In this document: positions 8,779 through 17,396 of the stretch, one piece after another
Layout of the letters: every line of letters begins with the position of its first letter
Position numbering within the stretch: position 1 is the first letter of the stretch
From: Halodesulfovibrio sp. MK-HDV
GTDB lineage: Bacteria; Desulfobacterota; Desulfovibrionia; Desulfovibrionales; Desulfovibrionaceae
Reading direction: 5' to 3'
DNA: 64,000 bases
NCBI RefSeq assembly: GCF_009914765.1
Contig: NZ_WYDS01000021.1
Location: forward strand, 1-64,000
Notes under the pieces: generated by a model
The model's database searches: none
What the model was told of the DNA's origin: nothing
What the model saw: only the letters and a program-made list of their open reading frames with translations
Translations under genes and position numbers: made by a program

Positions 8779-9491
8779 GCGCGCATCTCCATGTATTTTT
8801 TGTTCATGCGCTCACGGAGCATGTCGCTAAACTCGTTACGCTGTTTAACGGAATATTCAGCGGTGCTGATAGGGTCCATTGCCGTAATATAGACGTTTTT
8901 CCGTCTGCTGAGCTTCACGCGTCCTTTTGGCAGAATGTCACCGCTACCTTCGATAAGAACTGGTACAATAGGAACACCGGCTTTAAGAGCCAGCATAATA
9001 GCACCGGTTTTGAATTCACCGAGTTCGTCAAACTGCTGTTGGCGTGTGCCTTCTGGGAATATGATGACAGAGCGACCATTACGGATTGTTGTGGCAGCAT
9101 CTTCAAGAGATTTCATTGCAGCACGTCTGTTGCTGCGATCAACGGAAATATTACCGTATAATCTGAAGCAGCGCCCGATGAGCGGTAGCTCTTGAAGATT
9201 CTTTTTTGCCATAAACGCAGGAAGTGCTTTTTGCAACGCAACGGTTGAAAGCGGAATATCGAATTGACTTTGATGGTTGACAACAAAAATTACCGGTTCA
9301 TCAGTTGGTATATTATCTGTGTCTGTAATAAGCTTTATTTGCGAACAAAAGCGAGCAGATTTGCACCAGAACAGTCCAAAGTGTCGAACTAATTTTTCGG
9401 AGTTAGCGAATGTTGCTGCAATAGGCATAAAAATACAGACGTAAAGTGTCGTAATTAAAAAGGAAAAATAAAACCAGATTGTGCGTATCAT
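8757..9491 (-). CDS. plsC: 1-acyl-sn-glycerol-3-phosphate acyltransferase
   Basis: A 244-residue PlsC-family acyltransferase that makes phosphatidic acid from lysophosphatidic acid at the inner membrane. A membrane-entry helix lies at residues 1-25, then the catalytic HX4D motif in VVNHQSQFD, the substrate motif FPEGTRQQ and the late VPIVPVLIEGSG. The frame is open further upstream to 9620, but MIRTIWFYFSF at 9491 gives a normal length and has GGACAACGT in front. It overlaps the following RNase J start by 22 bp. The upstream 9492-9690 stretch has no gene I can support. Confidence 0.92.
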   Translation of the reverse strand: MIRTIWFYFSFLITTLYVCIFMPIAATFANSEKLVRHFGLFWCKSARFCSQIKLITDTDNIPTDEPVIFVVNHQSQFDIPLSTVALQKALPAFMAKKNLQELPLIGRCFRLYGNISVDRSNRRAAMKSLEDAATTIRNGRSVIIFPEGTRQQQFDELGEFKTGAIMLALKAGVPIVPVLIEGSGDILPKGRVKLSRRKNVYITAMDPISTAEYSVKQRNEFSDMLRERMNKKYMEMRACHKNQA

Positions 9492-9693
9492 ACGTTGTCC
9501 AAATAAAAAAGTGAGCTGGTAAAAAAAAGCAAAATCAGCGCCAGACTCAAGTTTAGAAAGCCGGGGCGCATTGTAATGATGCGGTGCTTGTAGCACGGAG
9601 GGGGAAAAAGCCGTTAGCACTTTATTGTGTTAGGAAATTTTCAATTGCAAAAGCAGGTTGGAAGAGGAAGTGGGATTTTTGATTTGATGAAAG

Positions 9694-9736
9694 AAAAAAG
9701 GCCAACTTTTATCAATAACTGCAATAAAAGTTGGCC
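9694..9736 (-). terminator. Terminator embedded in the 3' end of the cyclase gene
   Basis: GGCCAACTTTTAT pairs with ATAAAAGTTGGCC (13 bp, minus strand) and is followed by six T. The first arm encodes the last residues of the globin-GGDEF protein (ANFYCSY) and the stop codon sits in the loop, so coding and termination signals overlap. Confidence 0.9.
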
Positions 9737-10878
9737 AAAGTTTTTAAATTGTCGGGTAAAAGTATTCTTTTTCGGTTTTTGTATTTTTCGTCTGAATATA
9801 CAGTTATGTAATGCCCTGACTGATTTTTTGATGAATACATGGCGTTGTCAGCTCTCTTGATTAACGAGTCGGTATCAAGCCCTGAATCAGGGATGAATTC
9901 TGCAAGACCGATACTCATGGTAACAATGCAGTCAGGATCAATTTTTGAAAAAACGTTTATGAGCCGTTTACAGACGGTTTGAGCCTCCTCGGCGGAAGCG
10001 TTTGGAAGAATCATGCAGAATTCATCTCCGCCGTACCTTGCGCCGATATCTTCGTCTCGCAAAATTTGTTTTACTGCGGATGCAACATTTGTAAGAACCT
10101 GATCACCGAACTTGTGCCCATGAGTGTCGTTAGCTTTTTTGAAATTATCCAAATCAAAATAGCAAAGCGTAAACGTGTCAGCGCGCCTCTGAGACCTAGA
10201 GAGCTCGGTACCAAGGTATTCATAAAATGTTCGTTGGTTGTACAGACCAGTCAGGCCGTCTTTACTAGCTTGTTCTGCTAATTCTTTTGTGCGGCTTGCA
10301 ATAGTGTCCTCAAGTTCCCGCGCGTATGTTTCGAGGTCTTCTTTACTACGGTTAACCTCGTTAACCAGTCCTTGAATGTATGTGTCAAAAACTAATACAA
10401 GGTCAAAGAGCATCAAGTTTTCCAGTGAACCGGATCTGCTGCTGCAAATATCGCATGAATTATCTTTATTATGTTCTCGTAGTTTTTTGCGTAATATTTT
10501 GCTGAGAATTTTATATGCAGCGATGTAAAGTTTCGGAGGAACTCCAATACGTTTATGAACAAGCCCGATACGAAGGCGGGTTTGAACATATTCCATATCG
10601 TACGGTCCTTCAAAGAGTGAACGAAGATAGCCCTGCAAGTGATTTTTAAGGCGATACAGGCTTTCGGCATCGCCAATTACTTGAGCTACACCCTCAACTT
10701 CTACAAGTGTTGTATAGAAATCAGTTACTATGTCGTCCAGCTCAGTGAGTATGATCGGCTTAACTTCGAGCAAATTTTGAACATCTTCATCTGAAAGATG
10801 AAAGATTTTTTTCCGTCTGATAATTTCATGTGCAGTAATTCGTAATTGCTCATCTAATGTTAAGTCTGTCGGCTTCAT
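9712..10878 (-). CDS. Globin-coupled sensor diguanylate cyclase
   Basis: A 388-residue protein. Residues 1-135 are a sensor globin: the proximal histidine is H108 in RIGLVHKRIGVPPKLYIAAY, the pattern of globin-coupled sensors. A middle segment (about 150-205) links to a GGDEF domain with DGLTGLYNQRTF, YFDLDNFKKANDTHGH and an intact active site GGDEF at 283-287. An inhibitory RxxD site (RDED, 274-277) lies five residues before it, so c-di-GMP feedback is expected. By family knowledge, heme-bound O2, NO or CO changes c-di-GMP output. The start at 10878 has CCGGAGG upstream; a longer frame to 10962 lacks one. An unusual CDIC pair sits at 142-145 in the linker. Confidence 0.93.
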   Translation of the reverse strand: MKPTDLTLDEQLRITAHEIIRRKKIFHLSDEDVQNLLEVKPIILTELDDIVTDFYTTLVEVEGVAQVIGDAESLYRLKNHLQGYLRSLFEGPYDMEYVQTRLRIGLVHKRIGVPPKLYIAAYKILSKILRKKLREHNKDNSCDICSSRSGSLENLMLFDLVLVFDTYIQGLVNEVNRSKEDLETYARELEDTIASRTKELAEQASKDGLTGLYNQRTFYEYLGTELSRSQRRADTFTLCYFDLDNFKKANDTHGHKFGDQVLTNVASAVKQILRDEDIGARYGGDEFCMILPNASAEEAQTVCKRLINVFSKIDPDCIVTMSIGLAEFIPDSGLDTDSLIKRADNAMYSSKNQSGHYITVYSDEKYKNRKRILLPDNLKTLANFYCSY

Positions 10879-11204
10879 GATTCCTCCGGTAGCCTGATCA
10901 TGGTCTCTTCTCGAGATACGATATCGTGTCGGCCGATTTTTTTTTCGCTCTCCGTAGAGCATATGGGCTCTAAGCGGGGCTCCATATGATAAGCTTTTTT
11001 GTGGTGGGGGCTCTCATTAAGCGGTTAAAAATCGGCTACAGATCATATATATTTGCAAATAGCGAAAGATGAGCAGGGACTTTGAATGAGAGACTTGGAG
11101 TTTGAAGCGGGATGATAAATTAGCCTGAGTGACTAGGGACGAAACATAGTTTTGATGCGTGATTTTGTTATAGCAAAGTGTTGGGTAGCATGCTTTTTCA
11201 GAAC

Positions 11205-11235
11205 AAAAAGCCCCCTCATCATAAGATGAGAGGGC
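11205..11235 (-). terminator. Rho-independent terminator of the EF-G-like gene
   Basis: On the minus strand AGCCCTCTCATC pairs with GATGAGGGGGCT around a TTAT loop, with one mismatch, and runs into TTTTT. The surrounding 10879-11291 gap holds nothing else that I can identify. Confidence 0.8.
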
Positions 11236-11291
11236 TTTCTTATTATACCCACAATAACAAGGAATTTTCTTTTAGTTGTCAGTTTGGATCA

Positions 11292-13346
11292 CTAGCTAGC
11301 TTGTTTTTCGGCAACAACTTTATCAATTACTGGAGGTGGTGCCTCTTCGTAATGGTCAAATTCCATTGTGAAAACACCCTGACCGCCGGTAATAGAACGG
11401 AGGTCTGGAGCATAGCGGAGCACTTCGCCCATAGGAACATGCGCTTTAATTTCCGTGATGCCTGTTTTTGAGTCAGAACCAAGTACTTTGCCACGGCGTG
11501 AAGATAAATCACCGATTACGTCACCCATAAATTCATCAGGGATGTGTACGGTCATTAATACAATCGGTTCAAGCAAGGTTGGTTTTACCTGATCCAGTGC
11601 ACCCCTAAGTGCAAGGGAACCGGCGATTTTAAAGGCCATCTCTGAGGAATCTACGTTGTGGTATGAACCATCATAGAGCCGTACTTTAAAGTCAACGAGA
11701 GGGTACCCTGCAAGGCAGCCACGGTGCGCAGCTTCTTGAATGCCTTTATCCACTGCAGGGATGTACTGACGAGGGATAACGCCACCAACGATGGCATTTT
11801 CAAACTCGTAGCCGAAGCCCTGCGGCATTCCTTCAATTTCAATCCAGCAATCGCCGAACTGTCCGCGTCCACCAGACTGTTTCTTATGTCTGCCTTGAAC
11901 CTGTGCTTTACCTTTTATTGTTTCACGGTACGGAATTTTAGGGGTCTTCAAAACCATGTTGCATTTGTAACGGCGCATGGCACGTTCGATGCTAGTTTCA
12001 ATGTGCAGCTGTCCCATACCGGAGAGCAGAATGTCGCTTGATTCTGCATCGCGGGAAAGGGTGAGTGTAATGTCCTCATCAAGTAATCTTTGGACAGCTG
12101 TATAAATCTTATCTTCATCGCCTTTCTCTTTTGGAGCAATAGCGTATGATATAAGATTAGGAGGAAGTTCCGGCATAAGAACTTCAAAAGTAGCTTTAGG
12201 GTCTGCCAGCGTATCGCCTGTTTTTGTAGCTTTAAGCTTAGGAACAGCGATAATAGAACCCGGGCCGATATCGCCCTTGGCTGGTTCAGATTCTTTACCA
12301 TTCATGAATAATGGGGACCCGATACGTTCAGTCTCATCCTGAGTAACATTTTTCAGAGCTGCGTCGCCGTTAAATGAACCGGACAGAACGCGCATGATGG
12401 AGAGCTGACCTGAGAAAGGATCTGAGAGTGTCTTGAAGGTAAGTAATGCCAACGGCGCATCCGGAGAAGATGGGTGTTCGTTGCCTTCTTTATCCATCCA
12501 TGCAGCGTGTTGCAGAGGTGAAGGCAATAGATCCTGCACGGCATTGAGAAGTTCAGCACCGCCACGGTTTTCTAGGGAAGACCCGAGCATAACCGGAATA
12601 AGGTCACGTGAGAGCACGCCGTCACGTAAGCCAGTTGTGATTTCTTCTTGAGAGAGTTCGCCTGTCTCAAGGTAGTTTTCCATCAGTTCTTCATTACTTT
12701 CTGCAATGTTTTCGATAGTCGTTTCGCGAAGCATTGATACTTCATCGGAAAGATTTTCAGGCACATCGCCTTCTGTTGTTGTTCCATCTTCATTAAAGAA
12801 GAATGCTTTGTTGTTAAGAACATCAACGTACCCTTTAAAATCGTCACCCTGACCAATTGGCATTTGTAGCAAAACAGGGCGGATTCCAAGGATTGAAGAC
12901 AACCCGTTAAAGGCGGTGTCAAAATCTGCGCGATCGCGATCCATCTTGTTAATGAAGACGATGGAAGGAAGGGTTGCATCTTGAACAAAGTTCCAAAGAC
13001 GGCTTGTAAGTGGGCGGACGCCATCAACTGCGTCAATAACAAAAACGGCGCCATCAACCCCGAACAATAGGTGGTTAATGTCGCCTACAAAGTTATTGTC
13101 GCCCGGGACGTCCATAAGGAAGTGGCGATTTTTGTTCCAGTCAATGGTGGCAAAGCCAGGTTGAATAGACCCCCTGCGCTTTACTTCCTCTGGTTCATAG
13201 TCGAGCGAAGTGGTGCCTTCTTCAATTTTCCCAAGGCGATTGATAACCCCGGACTGAAACATAAGCATTTCAGCCAGCGAGGTTTTTCCACTTCCTCCCG
13301 TGCCCACAAGGGCATAAGTTCTCTGAGAATCAAGTGTCTTGGCCAT
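11292..13346 (-). CDS. EF-G-like translational GTPase (EF-G paralogue)
   Basis: A 684-residue five-domain translational GTPase. The P-loop is GTGGSGKTS (around residue 16), G3 is DVPGDNNF, G4 is NKMDRDRA; then come the domain II, III, IV (GRGQFGDCWIEIEG region) and V segments (GSLALRGALDQ, PHIPDEFMGDVIGDLSSRRGK split by short variants). The P-loop and the TTSLDYEPEEVKRRGSI switch I differ from canonical EF-G, and match the non-essential EF-G2-like family found beside EF-G in many bacteria. Its role (alternative translocation, ribosome recycling or stress) is uncertain. GAGAAGG precedes the ATG. It is a single-gene transcript with its own terminator. Confidence 0.9.
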   Translation of the reverse strand: MAKTLDSQRTYALVGTGGSGKTSLAEMLMFQSGVINRLGKIEEGTTSLDYEPEEVKRRGSIQPGFATIDWNKNRHFLMDVPGDNNFVGDINHLLFGVDGAVFVIDAVDGVRPLTSRLWNFVQDATLPSIVFINKMDRDRADFDTAFNGLSSILGIRPVLLQMPIGQGDDFKGYVDVLNNKAFFFNEDGTTTEGDVPENLSDEVSMLRETTIENIAESNEELMENYLETGELSQEEITTGLRDGVLSRDLIPVMLGSSLENRGGAELLNAVQDLLPSPLQHAAWMDKEGNEHPSSPDAPLALLTFKTLSDPFSGQLSIMRVLSGSFNGDAALKNVTQDETERIGSPLFMNGKESEPAKGDIGPGSIIAVPKLKATKTGDTLADPKATFEVLMPELPPNLISYAIAPKEKGDEDKIYTAVQRLLDEDITLTLSRDAESSDILLSGMGQLHIETSIERAMRRYKCNMVLKTPKIPYRETIKGKAQVQGRHKKQSGGRGQFGDCWIEIEGMPQGFGYEFENAIVGGVIPRQYIPAVDKGIQEAAHRGCLAGYPLVDFKVRLYDGSYHNVDSSEMAFKIAGSLALRGALDQVKPTLLEPIVLMTVHIPDEFMGDVIGDLSSRRGKVLGSDSKTGITEIKAHVPMGEVLRYAPDLRSITGGQGVFTMEFDHYEEAPPPVIDKVVAEKQAS

Positions 13347-13624
13347 ATACCTTCTCCCTTATGTGGTTTTAGGGGATTATGCTTGCTAAGAATGCAAACT
13401 ACGGTGTTCCATAACTTGTCTAGAGGGGGTACCAATGTGCTGTTTTAGGGGGCACCCCTATGGTGTCACCTTGTATAACGTAGCGGTACTTGTCAACCTT
13501 TCAGACGAAATTTTCAAATTCTCAGACGGATACGTACCTTTATGTTGAATTTTATCGTAAGTTGTAGAAATATAATCCGTCATTAATTTTTGGTTACGCC
13601 AATACTGCTGATCTGGGAGTACAG

Positions 13625-14122
13625 ATGTACATCAACATACTTGTTGGAATAGTCTTCATTGCACTTGTTGTGTGGATAGTGAGAAACTTTTTGCATAGTT
13701 TAAAGTCACCTGCGCGAATTATGGAAGATGAATTGAACCAGCGGCGGAAAAAGCAGGAGCAGATTTCTGCCAATTTAGAAAGAATTCGGGACACAGGGGT
13801 AAAAAAGCTTATTCCTGTGAATCAGGCGCTGGAAGAAATGAACGCTGCATTGCCAGAAGAAAAGCGATTTACCATAGAAAATAATCGTGACAGTGTGGCG
13901 ATTATTTTCGAAAAAACATATGTAGAGATCACACATCGGTTAACACAATTCTCTCTTAGCGGTAGTGAACAGGATTTTTCGGATGATGTATCCATGCATC
14001 AAAGCTTTCTTGTTGAACGAAAGGATGAGCATGGAGATGTTATCACAAGCCGTGAGGCTGAAACGGAAGAGGAAACCATCCGCATTATTGCTAGAGAAAT
14101 TGCCAATGTTGTTGAACCATGA
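13625..14122 (+). CDS. Single-pass membrane protein of unknown function
   Basis: A 165-residue protein with one N-terminal helix (residues 2-24, INILVGIVFIALVVWIV) and a charged cytoplasmic part. The region after the helix is basic and coil-prone (NQRRKKQEQISANLERI), the C-terminal half is acidic. GGGAG lies before the ATG. No family recognised. It stands upstream of the glutaredoxin gene with a 131-bp gap, so it is not clearly in the same operon. Confidence 0.55.
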   Translation: MYINILVGIVFIALVVWIVRNFLHSLKSPARIMEDELNQRRKKQEQISANLERIRDTGVKKLIPVNQALEEMNAALPEEKRFTIENNRDSVAIIFEKTYVEITHRLTQFSLSGSEQDFSDDVSMHQSFLVERKDEHGDVITSREAETEEETIRIIAREIANVVEP

Positions 14123-14253
14123 GTAAGTAGCAACTACTTGCATAATAACCGCTGAATGTTGTTTTGGTGGTATATGAGTGGTAGTCTGATTTCGTTGCGT
14201 CCAATTTTTTTCAACCAGTTTGACGTGTACTACATTTTCCAAATGGGGGCGAA

Positions 14254-14511
14254 ATGTCGAAAGAATGTACCCTGTATGCACTTTCTACCTGTATTCATTG
14301 TAAGAAAATGAAAATCTTCTTAGAAGACAATGATGTGAATTTTGATAATATTTTCGTAGATAAGCTGAGAGGCGATGAGCGAAAAGAAATTATTGATAGA
14401 ATTAGGAATTACAATCCAAAACTGTCTTTTCCGACGCTTGTAGTGTCCGAAGGACAGTGCATCATTGTTGGCTTCCACAAAAATCAGATTGAGGAGGCGC
14501 TAGACCTATGA
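14254..14511 (+). CDS. Glutaredoxin-family thiol oxidoreductase
   Basis: An 85-residue single-domain glutaredoxin/NrdH-like protein. The redox site is C13-I-H-C16 in ALSTCIHCKKMK, and the cis-Pro loop is SFPTLVV. Instead of the glutathione-binding features of classical glutaredoxins it has FVDKLRGDERKEI. The stop overlaps the start of the next gene by 4 bp (ATGA), so the two are translationally coupled. The partner is a ferredoxin:thioredoxin reductase-like Fe-S protein, so a plausible role is electron transfer from ferredoxin to protein disulfides without NADPH. That pathway is inferred from the pairing. Confidence 0.85.
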   Translation: MSKECTLYALSTCIHCKKMKIFLEDNDVNFDNIFVDKLRGDERKEIIDRIRNYNPKLSFPTLVVSEGQCIIVGFHKNQIEEALDL

Positions 14512-14852
14512 GTGATAAAATGACAGCTGAAAAGCTTTATGAAATGCTCAAAAAGATTCAAGAGCCGCGCGGATTTTTCTTTAATAAAGATATGTCCATG
14601 ACCTTACCGCTGCTTGAAAGCCTGCTTGTCAATAAAGAAGAGTATGGCTACATGGCCTGTCCTTGCCGTTTGCCTAACGGTGAGTTTGATAAAGATAGAG
14701 ATATCGTTTGCCCGTGTGAGTACCGCGACCCCGATTTAGAAGAGTTTGGCGTCTGCTATTGCGGCCTCTACGTGACAGAAGAGTACAATAAAGAAGATCA
14801 TGACGAAGTGGCTATCCCCGAACGCCGCCCGCCTGAAAAAATTTTAGGGTAG
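14508..14852 (+). CDS. Ferredoxin:thioredoxin reductase catalytic-subunit-like protein
   Basis: A 114-residue protein with the cysteine pattern of FTR beta: C51-P-C53, C68-P-C70 and C83-Y-C85, in MACPCRLPNG, DIVCPCEYRD and FGVCYCGL. In the known enzyme these hold a [4Fe-4S] cluster next to a redox-active disulfide that reduces thioredoxins with electrons from ferredoxin. No variable (alpha) subunit is encoded nearby. The ATG overlaps the glutaredoxin stop by 4 bp, making the glutaredoxin the likely redox partner. An intrinsic terminator follows at 15005. Confidence 0.88.
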   Translation: MSDKMTAEKLYEMLKKIQEPRGFFFNKDMSMTLPLLESLLVNKEEYGYMACPCRLPNGEFDKDRDIVCPCEYRDPDLEEFGVCYCGLYVTEEYNKEDHDEVAIPERRPPEKILG

Positions 14853-14883
14853 CTCTTTGCCTACGGCGTTTTTTGAGCTTTAT

Positions 14884-14960
14884 TGCCTTCGGCGAGTCTC
14901 CGACGGGCAGGCTCTGCCTTGCATCCGCAAGGGGGAATCCTCCTTGACCGTGACTGCGAG
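14884..14960 (-). repeat. Dispersed GC-rich intergenic repeat, copy 1
   Basis: Read on the minus strand it contains GGTCAAGGAGGATTCCCCCT, then TGCGGATGCAAGGCAGAGCC and a GTCGGAGA...CGCCGAAGGC end. The same order of short inverted repeats recurs at 26050, 26410, 52383, 53503 and 55768, always between genes. Neighbouring arms (AGGAGGATTCCCCCTT, GGCAGAGCC) can fold into hairpins. Confidence 0.6.
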
Positions 14961-15004
14961 AAAAATTTATTCGTGAAGAAAATTACGGCTTAAAGCAGTT
15001 GAGA

Positions 15005-15038
15005 AAAGGGTGGAGTATAGTTACTCCACCCTTTTTTT
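15005..15038 (+). terminator. Rho-independent terminator after the glutaredoxin-FTR pair
   Basis: AAAGGGTGGAGTA pairs with TACTCCACCCTTT around TAGT and runs into seven T on the plus strand. Confidence 0.9.
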
Positions 15039-15108
15039 ATTTTGCAGAAAGGTGATGGGGCATAAGCCGCGAGGTTGTGTAACCAACGGGCTGAGCTCGC
15101 AGGTAAAA

Positions 15109-15212
15109 GTTTTAGGAAGGGGGTCTGGGGGAGAACCCTTTTTTAAAAGGGTTTCAGCCCAGCCGCCGGAGGCTCGTCGAAGACAAAAAAGCGTCGAAGA
15201 CTAACCGGAGGC
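15109..15212. repeat. Dispersed intergenic repeat, variant subfamily
   Basis: Contains GGGTCTGGGGGAGAACCC, a TTTTTTAAAA spacer with AAGGGTT, then AGCCGCCGGAGGC and two GTCGAAGAC units. It shares the CCGGAGGC and GTCGAAGAC ends with the other intergenic repeats but has a different core. The 14853-15219 gap is otherwise filled by copy 1 and the terminator. Confidence 0.45.
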
Positions 15213-15219
15213 AAAAGCT

Positions 15220-16012
15220 TTATTCTAATCCAAGTAGCTCAGCACCATTGCTAAGGAACATTTCCAGCTTTGGTAGTGAGAGCTTGAGACGTTTTTTTTA
15301 GCTTCATAACTTCTCTTTCGGGACTGTAGAGCGGATAATCTGACCCGAAGAGAATTTTCTCATGTGGGTGTTTTTTCATAATCGCGCTTAGGGTCATGTC
15401 ATCGATAAAATCAAGCGAGCTTGAGGTGTCGATGTAGACATTTCTTCCTATGAGTACTTCTAATGCGTGCTGCCACTGGTGATAGCCTCCAAAGTGCGCT
15501 GCAACAAAGCGTGCTTTCGGAAAGTTGTCGAGCAGTGCCGCAAGCTTGTACGGACAGGAAGGGTTGTCTTTGGGTGCTAGCTTGTCACCTATGTGGAAAA
15601 GCATAACAAAATCGTCCTGCGCAGCTTCGATCATAGGCAGCAGGCGTTTTTCATCCAGCCTGAATCCTTGGAAATCAGGATGGAGCTTAAGCCCTTTGAT
15701 GCCGCGTGCTTTTAAGCGTGCGAGTTGATTTTCCCAATCATCGAAGTCGGGATGAATGGTACCGAAGGGAATTGCATCGGGGTGTGCAGCCTTTAGAGAC
15801 AATGCAAAGTTGTTCGCGGGAATAACTTGCTCGGCTGATGTTGCTGCACAGAGTACCACCATCTTATCCAGACCGGCTTTTTTAACTCGGCGGATAAGGT
15901 CATCCATTATGCCGGTGCATTGGCATGTTAGCCCGTAATGGGAGTTCAAATGCTCAACAGCTTTGGCGGCAATTTTAGGATGAAATGCGTGAGTGTGGAA
16001 ATCGAGATACAT
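15220..16012 (-). CDS. TatD/amidohydrolase-2-like metal-dependent hydrolase, frameshifted near the 3' end
   Basis: A TIM-barrel amidohydrolase beginning MYLDFHTHAFHPKIA with the metal HxH pair, then KGLKLHPDFQGF (catalytic Lys strand), FHIGDK, VAAHFGGYHQW and the C-terminal FGSDYPLYSP with the last metal Asp. The as-given frame stops at 15251 after a run of eight T (15292-15299, eight A on the coding strand). Reading seven instead continues as LKLSLPKLEMFLSNGAELLG and stops at 15220, exactly how such enzymes end. The corrected length is 263 residues. Only the tail is affected. Substrate unknown; decarboxylase-type and hydrolase members share these motifs. Confidence 0.8.
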
Positions 16013-16042
16013 AATAGTGCAGCGTTCTTTTAATATTAAAAG

Positions 16043-16465
16043 TTATTTTCCTACGAAGAGTTCTTTCAGCCAGTCCGGAACTTTTACAGGACGCCCTTTT
16101 TCGTTAGTGCAGGCATGCTCTGTGTGACCGGTGGCAATAACAGTGTCTTTTGCTTCGTTGTAAATTTCGTACTCAAATACCATGGATGCGCGACCCCATT
16201 TGCTGATGCCGACGCGTACGTACAGTAAATCATCATAACGGGCAGGGCGTTTGTAACGGCACTTCGCTTCACGAACAGGAAGCAGTATGCCCCGTTCTTC
16301 AACCGTGTTGTAGCTCATGCCTTGTTCGCGAATGTATTCGCTACGGGCTCGTTCGAATAAATGTAGATATTCGGCGTAGTACATGACGGACATAGCATCT
16401 GTTTCACCGTAGGAAACACGATGCGCGAGCCATGTTTCAGGAATCGGAAATTCTGCCATAGTCAT
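16043..16465 (-). CDS. Acyl-CoA thioesterase, YbgC/FadM-type hotdog
   Basis: A 140-residue 4HBT hotdog protein. The signature VSYGETDAMSVMYYAEYLHL carries the catalytic Asp and Tyr of the YbgC group, followed by FERARSEYIREQG. Family members hydrolyse acyl-CoA thioesters; YbgC associates with the Tol-Pal system in other bacteria, but no tol genes are seen here. An internal ATG at 16459 (MAEFPIPETW) could be the start. It lies 23 bp downstream of an acyl-ACP thioesterase, so two thioesterases are cotranscribed. Confidence 0.88.
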   Translation of the reverse strand: MTMAEFPIPETWLAHRVSYGETDAMSVMYYAEYLHLFERARSEYIREQGMSYNTVEERGILLPVREAKCRYKRPARYDDLLYVRVGISKWGRASMVFEYEIYNEAKDTVIATGHTEHACTNEKGRPVKVPDWLKELFVGK

Positions 16466-16488
16466 TCCCTCTATTTATTCAGTAGATA

Positions 16489-17265
16489 TTATATGTGGTG
16501 CTGTAAGTACGGCACGTCAATATGTTGCCGTTTTCGCCATTCTGTTCGGGCTCTGCACAGCTCTTTACCTGTTTCGTCATGAGAGACGGAATGCAGATAG
16601 TCTCCATCATCAGTGATACCTGATTTACTGGTGAGCTTTTGAAGCGCTCCGCATTCCTTTCGATAGCTAATGTCGATGAGTACAGGCTCGTATTTTAACA
16701 TGAGGTCTTCAGGCATGGATTCTTGAATCCAGCCGAGGTACCGCACGTTATTAACATGCCCGTTAATGTCAACGTCTGCTTTTCTGCTGACGAGTGGGCA
16801 TTCGTGCTCTGAATTACGCAACCGTGGTACGACACGAGTGGGAAATTCTTTGCATGGTGGGTTGTTAACCGGATAATTTTTGGTAATAAACTCCGGCACC
16901 GGAACGAGCTTACGCTTTTTAATATCTATGACAAGCCAAGCGGTTGTTCCCTCGGCAATGAGATGGTTCTCTGCATCAAAAACTTCAAAACAGCGTAAAG
17001 CAAGATTGGGGGTATGGGCAGAAGGCCATGTGTGGATGGAGATGGTTTCTCCAACATCCGGATAGCGGTCTACAGTAAAGGTAAGTCTACTAAGTACCCA
17101 TACAACGCCATGTTGCAGGAGGAATTCACCCGGGAACCCATGTAACCGTGCGTTGTTTGCGGCTGCTTCTTCAAAAAAAGCGGCAAATGCGGCAGGGCAA
17201 GCTTTACCGAACCGGTCTGTATGATAGGTTTTAATGGTGTAAGATTCTATGCCCTTCAGTATCAT
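16489..17265 (-). CDS. Acyl-ACP thioesterase (FatA/FatB-like double hotdog)
   Basis: A 258-residue double-hotdog thioesterase that releases fatty acids from acyl-carrier protein. The N-terminal hotdog has YHTDRFGKACPAAFAAFFEE and GVVWVLSRLTFTVDRYPDVG; the C-terminal hotdog has the catalytic Asn-His-Asn element in ADVDINGHVNNVRYLGWIQE. The length is typical for bacterial members. Its first 70 codons have a decayed second copy at about 19646-19860. The gene is followed by the YbgC-type thioesterase at 23 bp. Confidence 0.9.
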   Translation of the reverse strand: MILKGIESYTIKTYHTDRFGKACPAAFAAFFEEAAANNARLHGFPGEFLLQHGVVWVLSRLTFTVDRYPDVGETISIHTWPSAHTPNLALRCFEVFDAENHLIAEGTTAWLVIDIKKRKLVPVPEFITKNYPVNNPPCKEFPTRVVPRLRNSEHECPLVSRKADVDINGHVNNVRYLGWIQESMPEDLMLKYEPVLIDISYRKECGALQKLTSKSGITDDGDYLHSVSHDETGKELCRARTEWRKRQHIDVPYLQHHI

Positions 17266-17396
17266 GTGTAATTCCCCTTTTGAATAGGCATGTTAGCTAT
17301 CACTGACATGTGACGAGGGCAAGGGGTGCGGATTACTTTTTAGATACGGTGGTTACAGCGGGTATGAATACACGGCTATAACCACCAGTGAAATAC

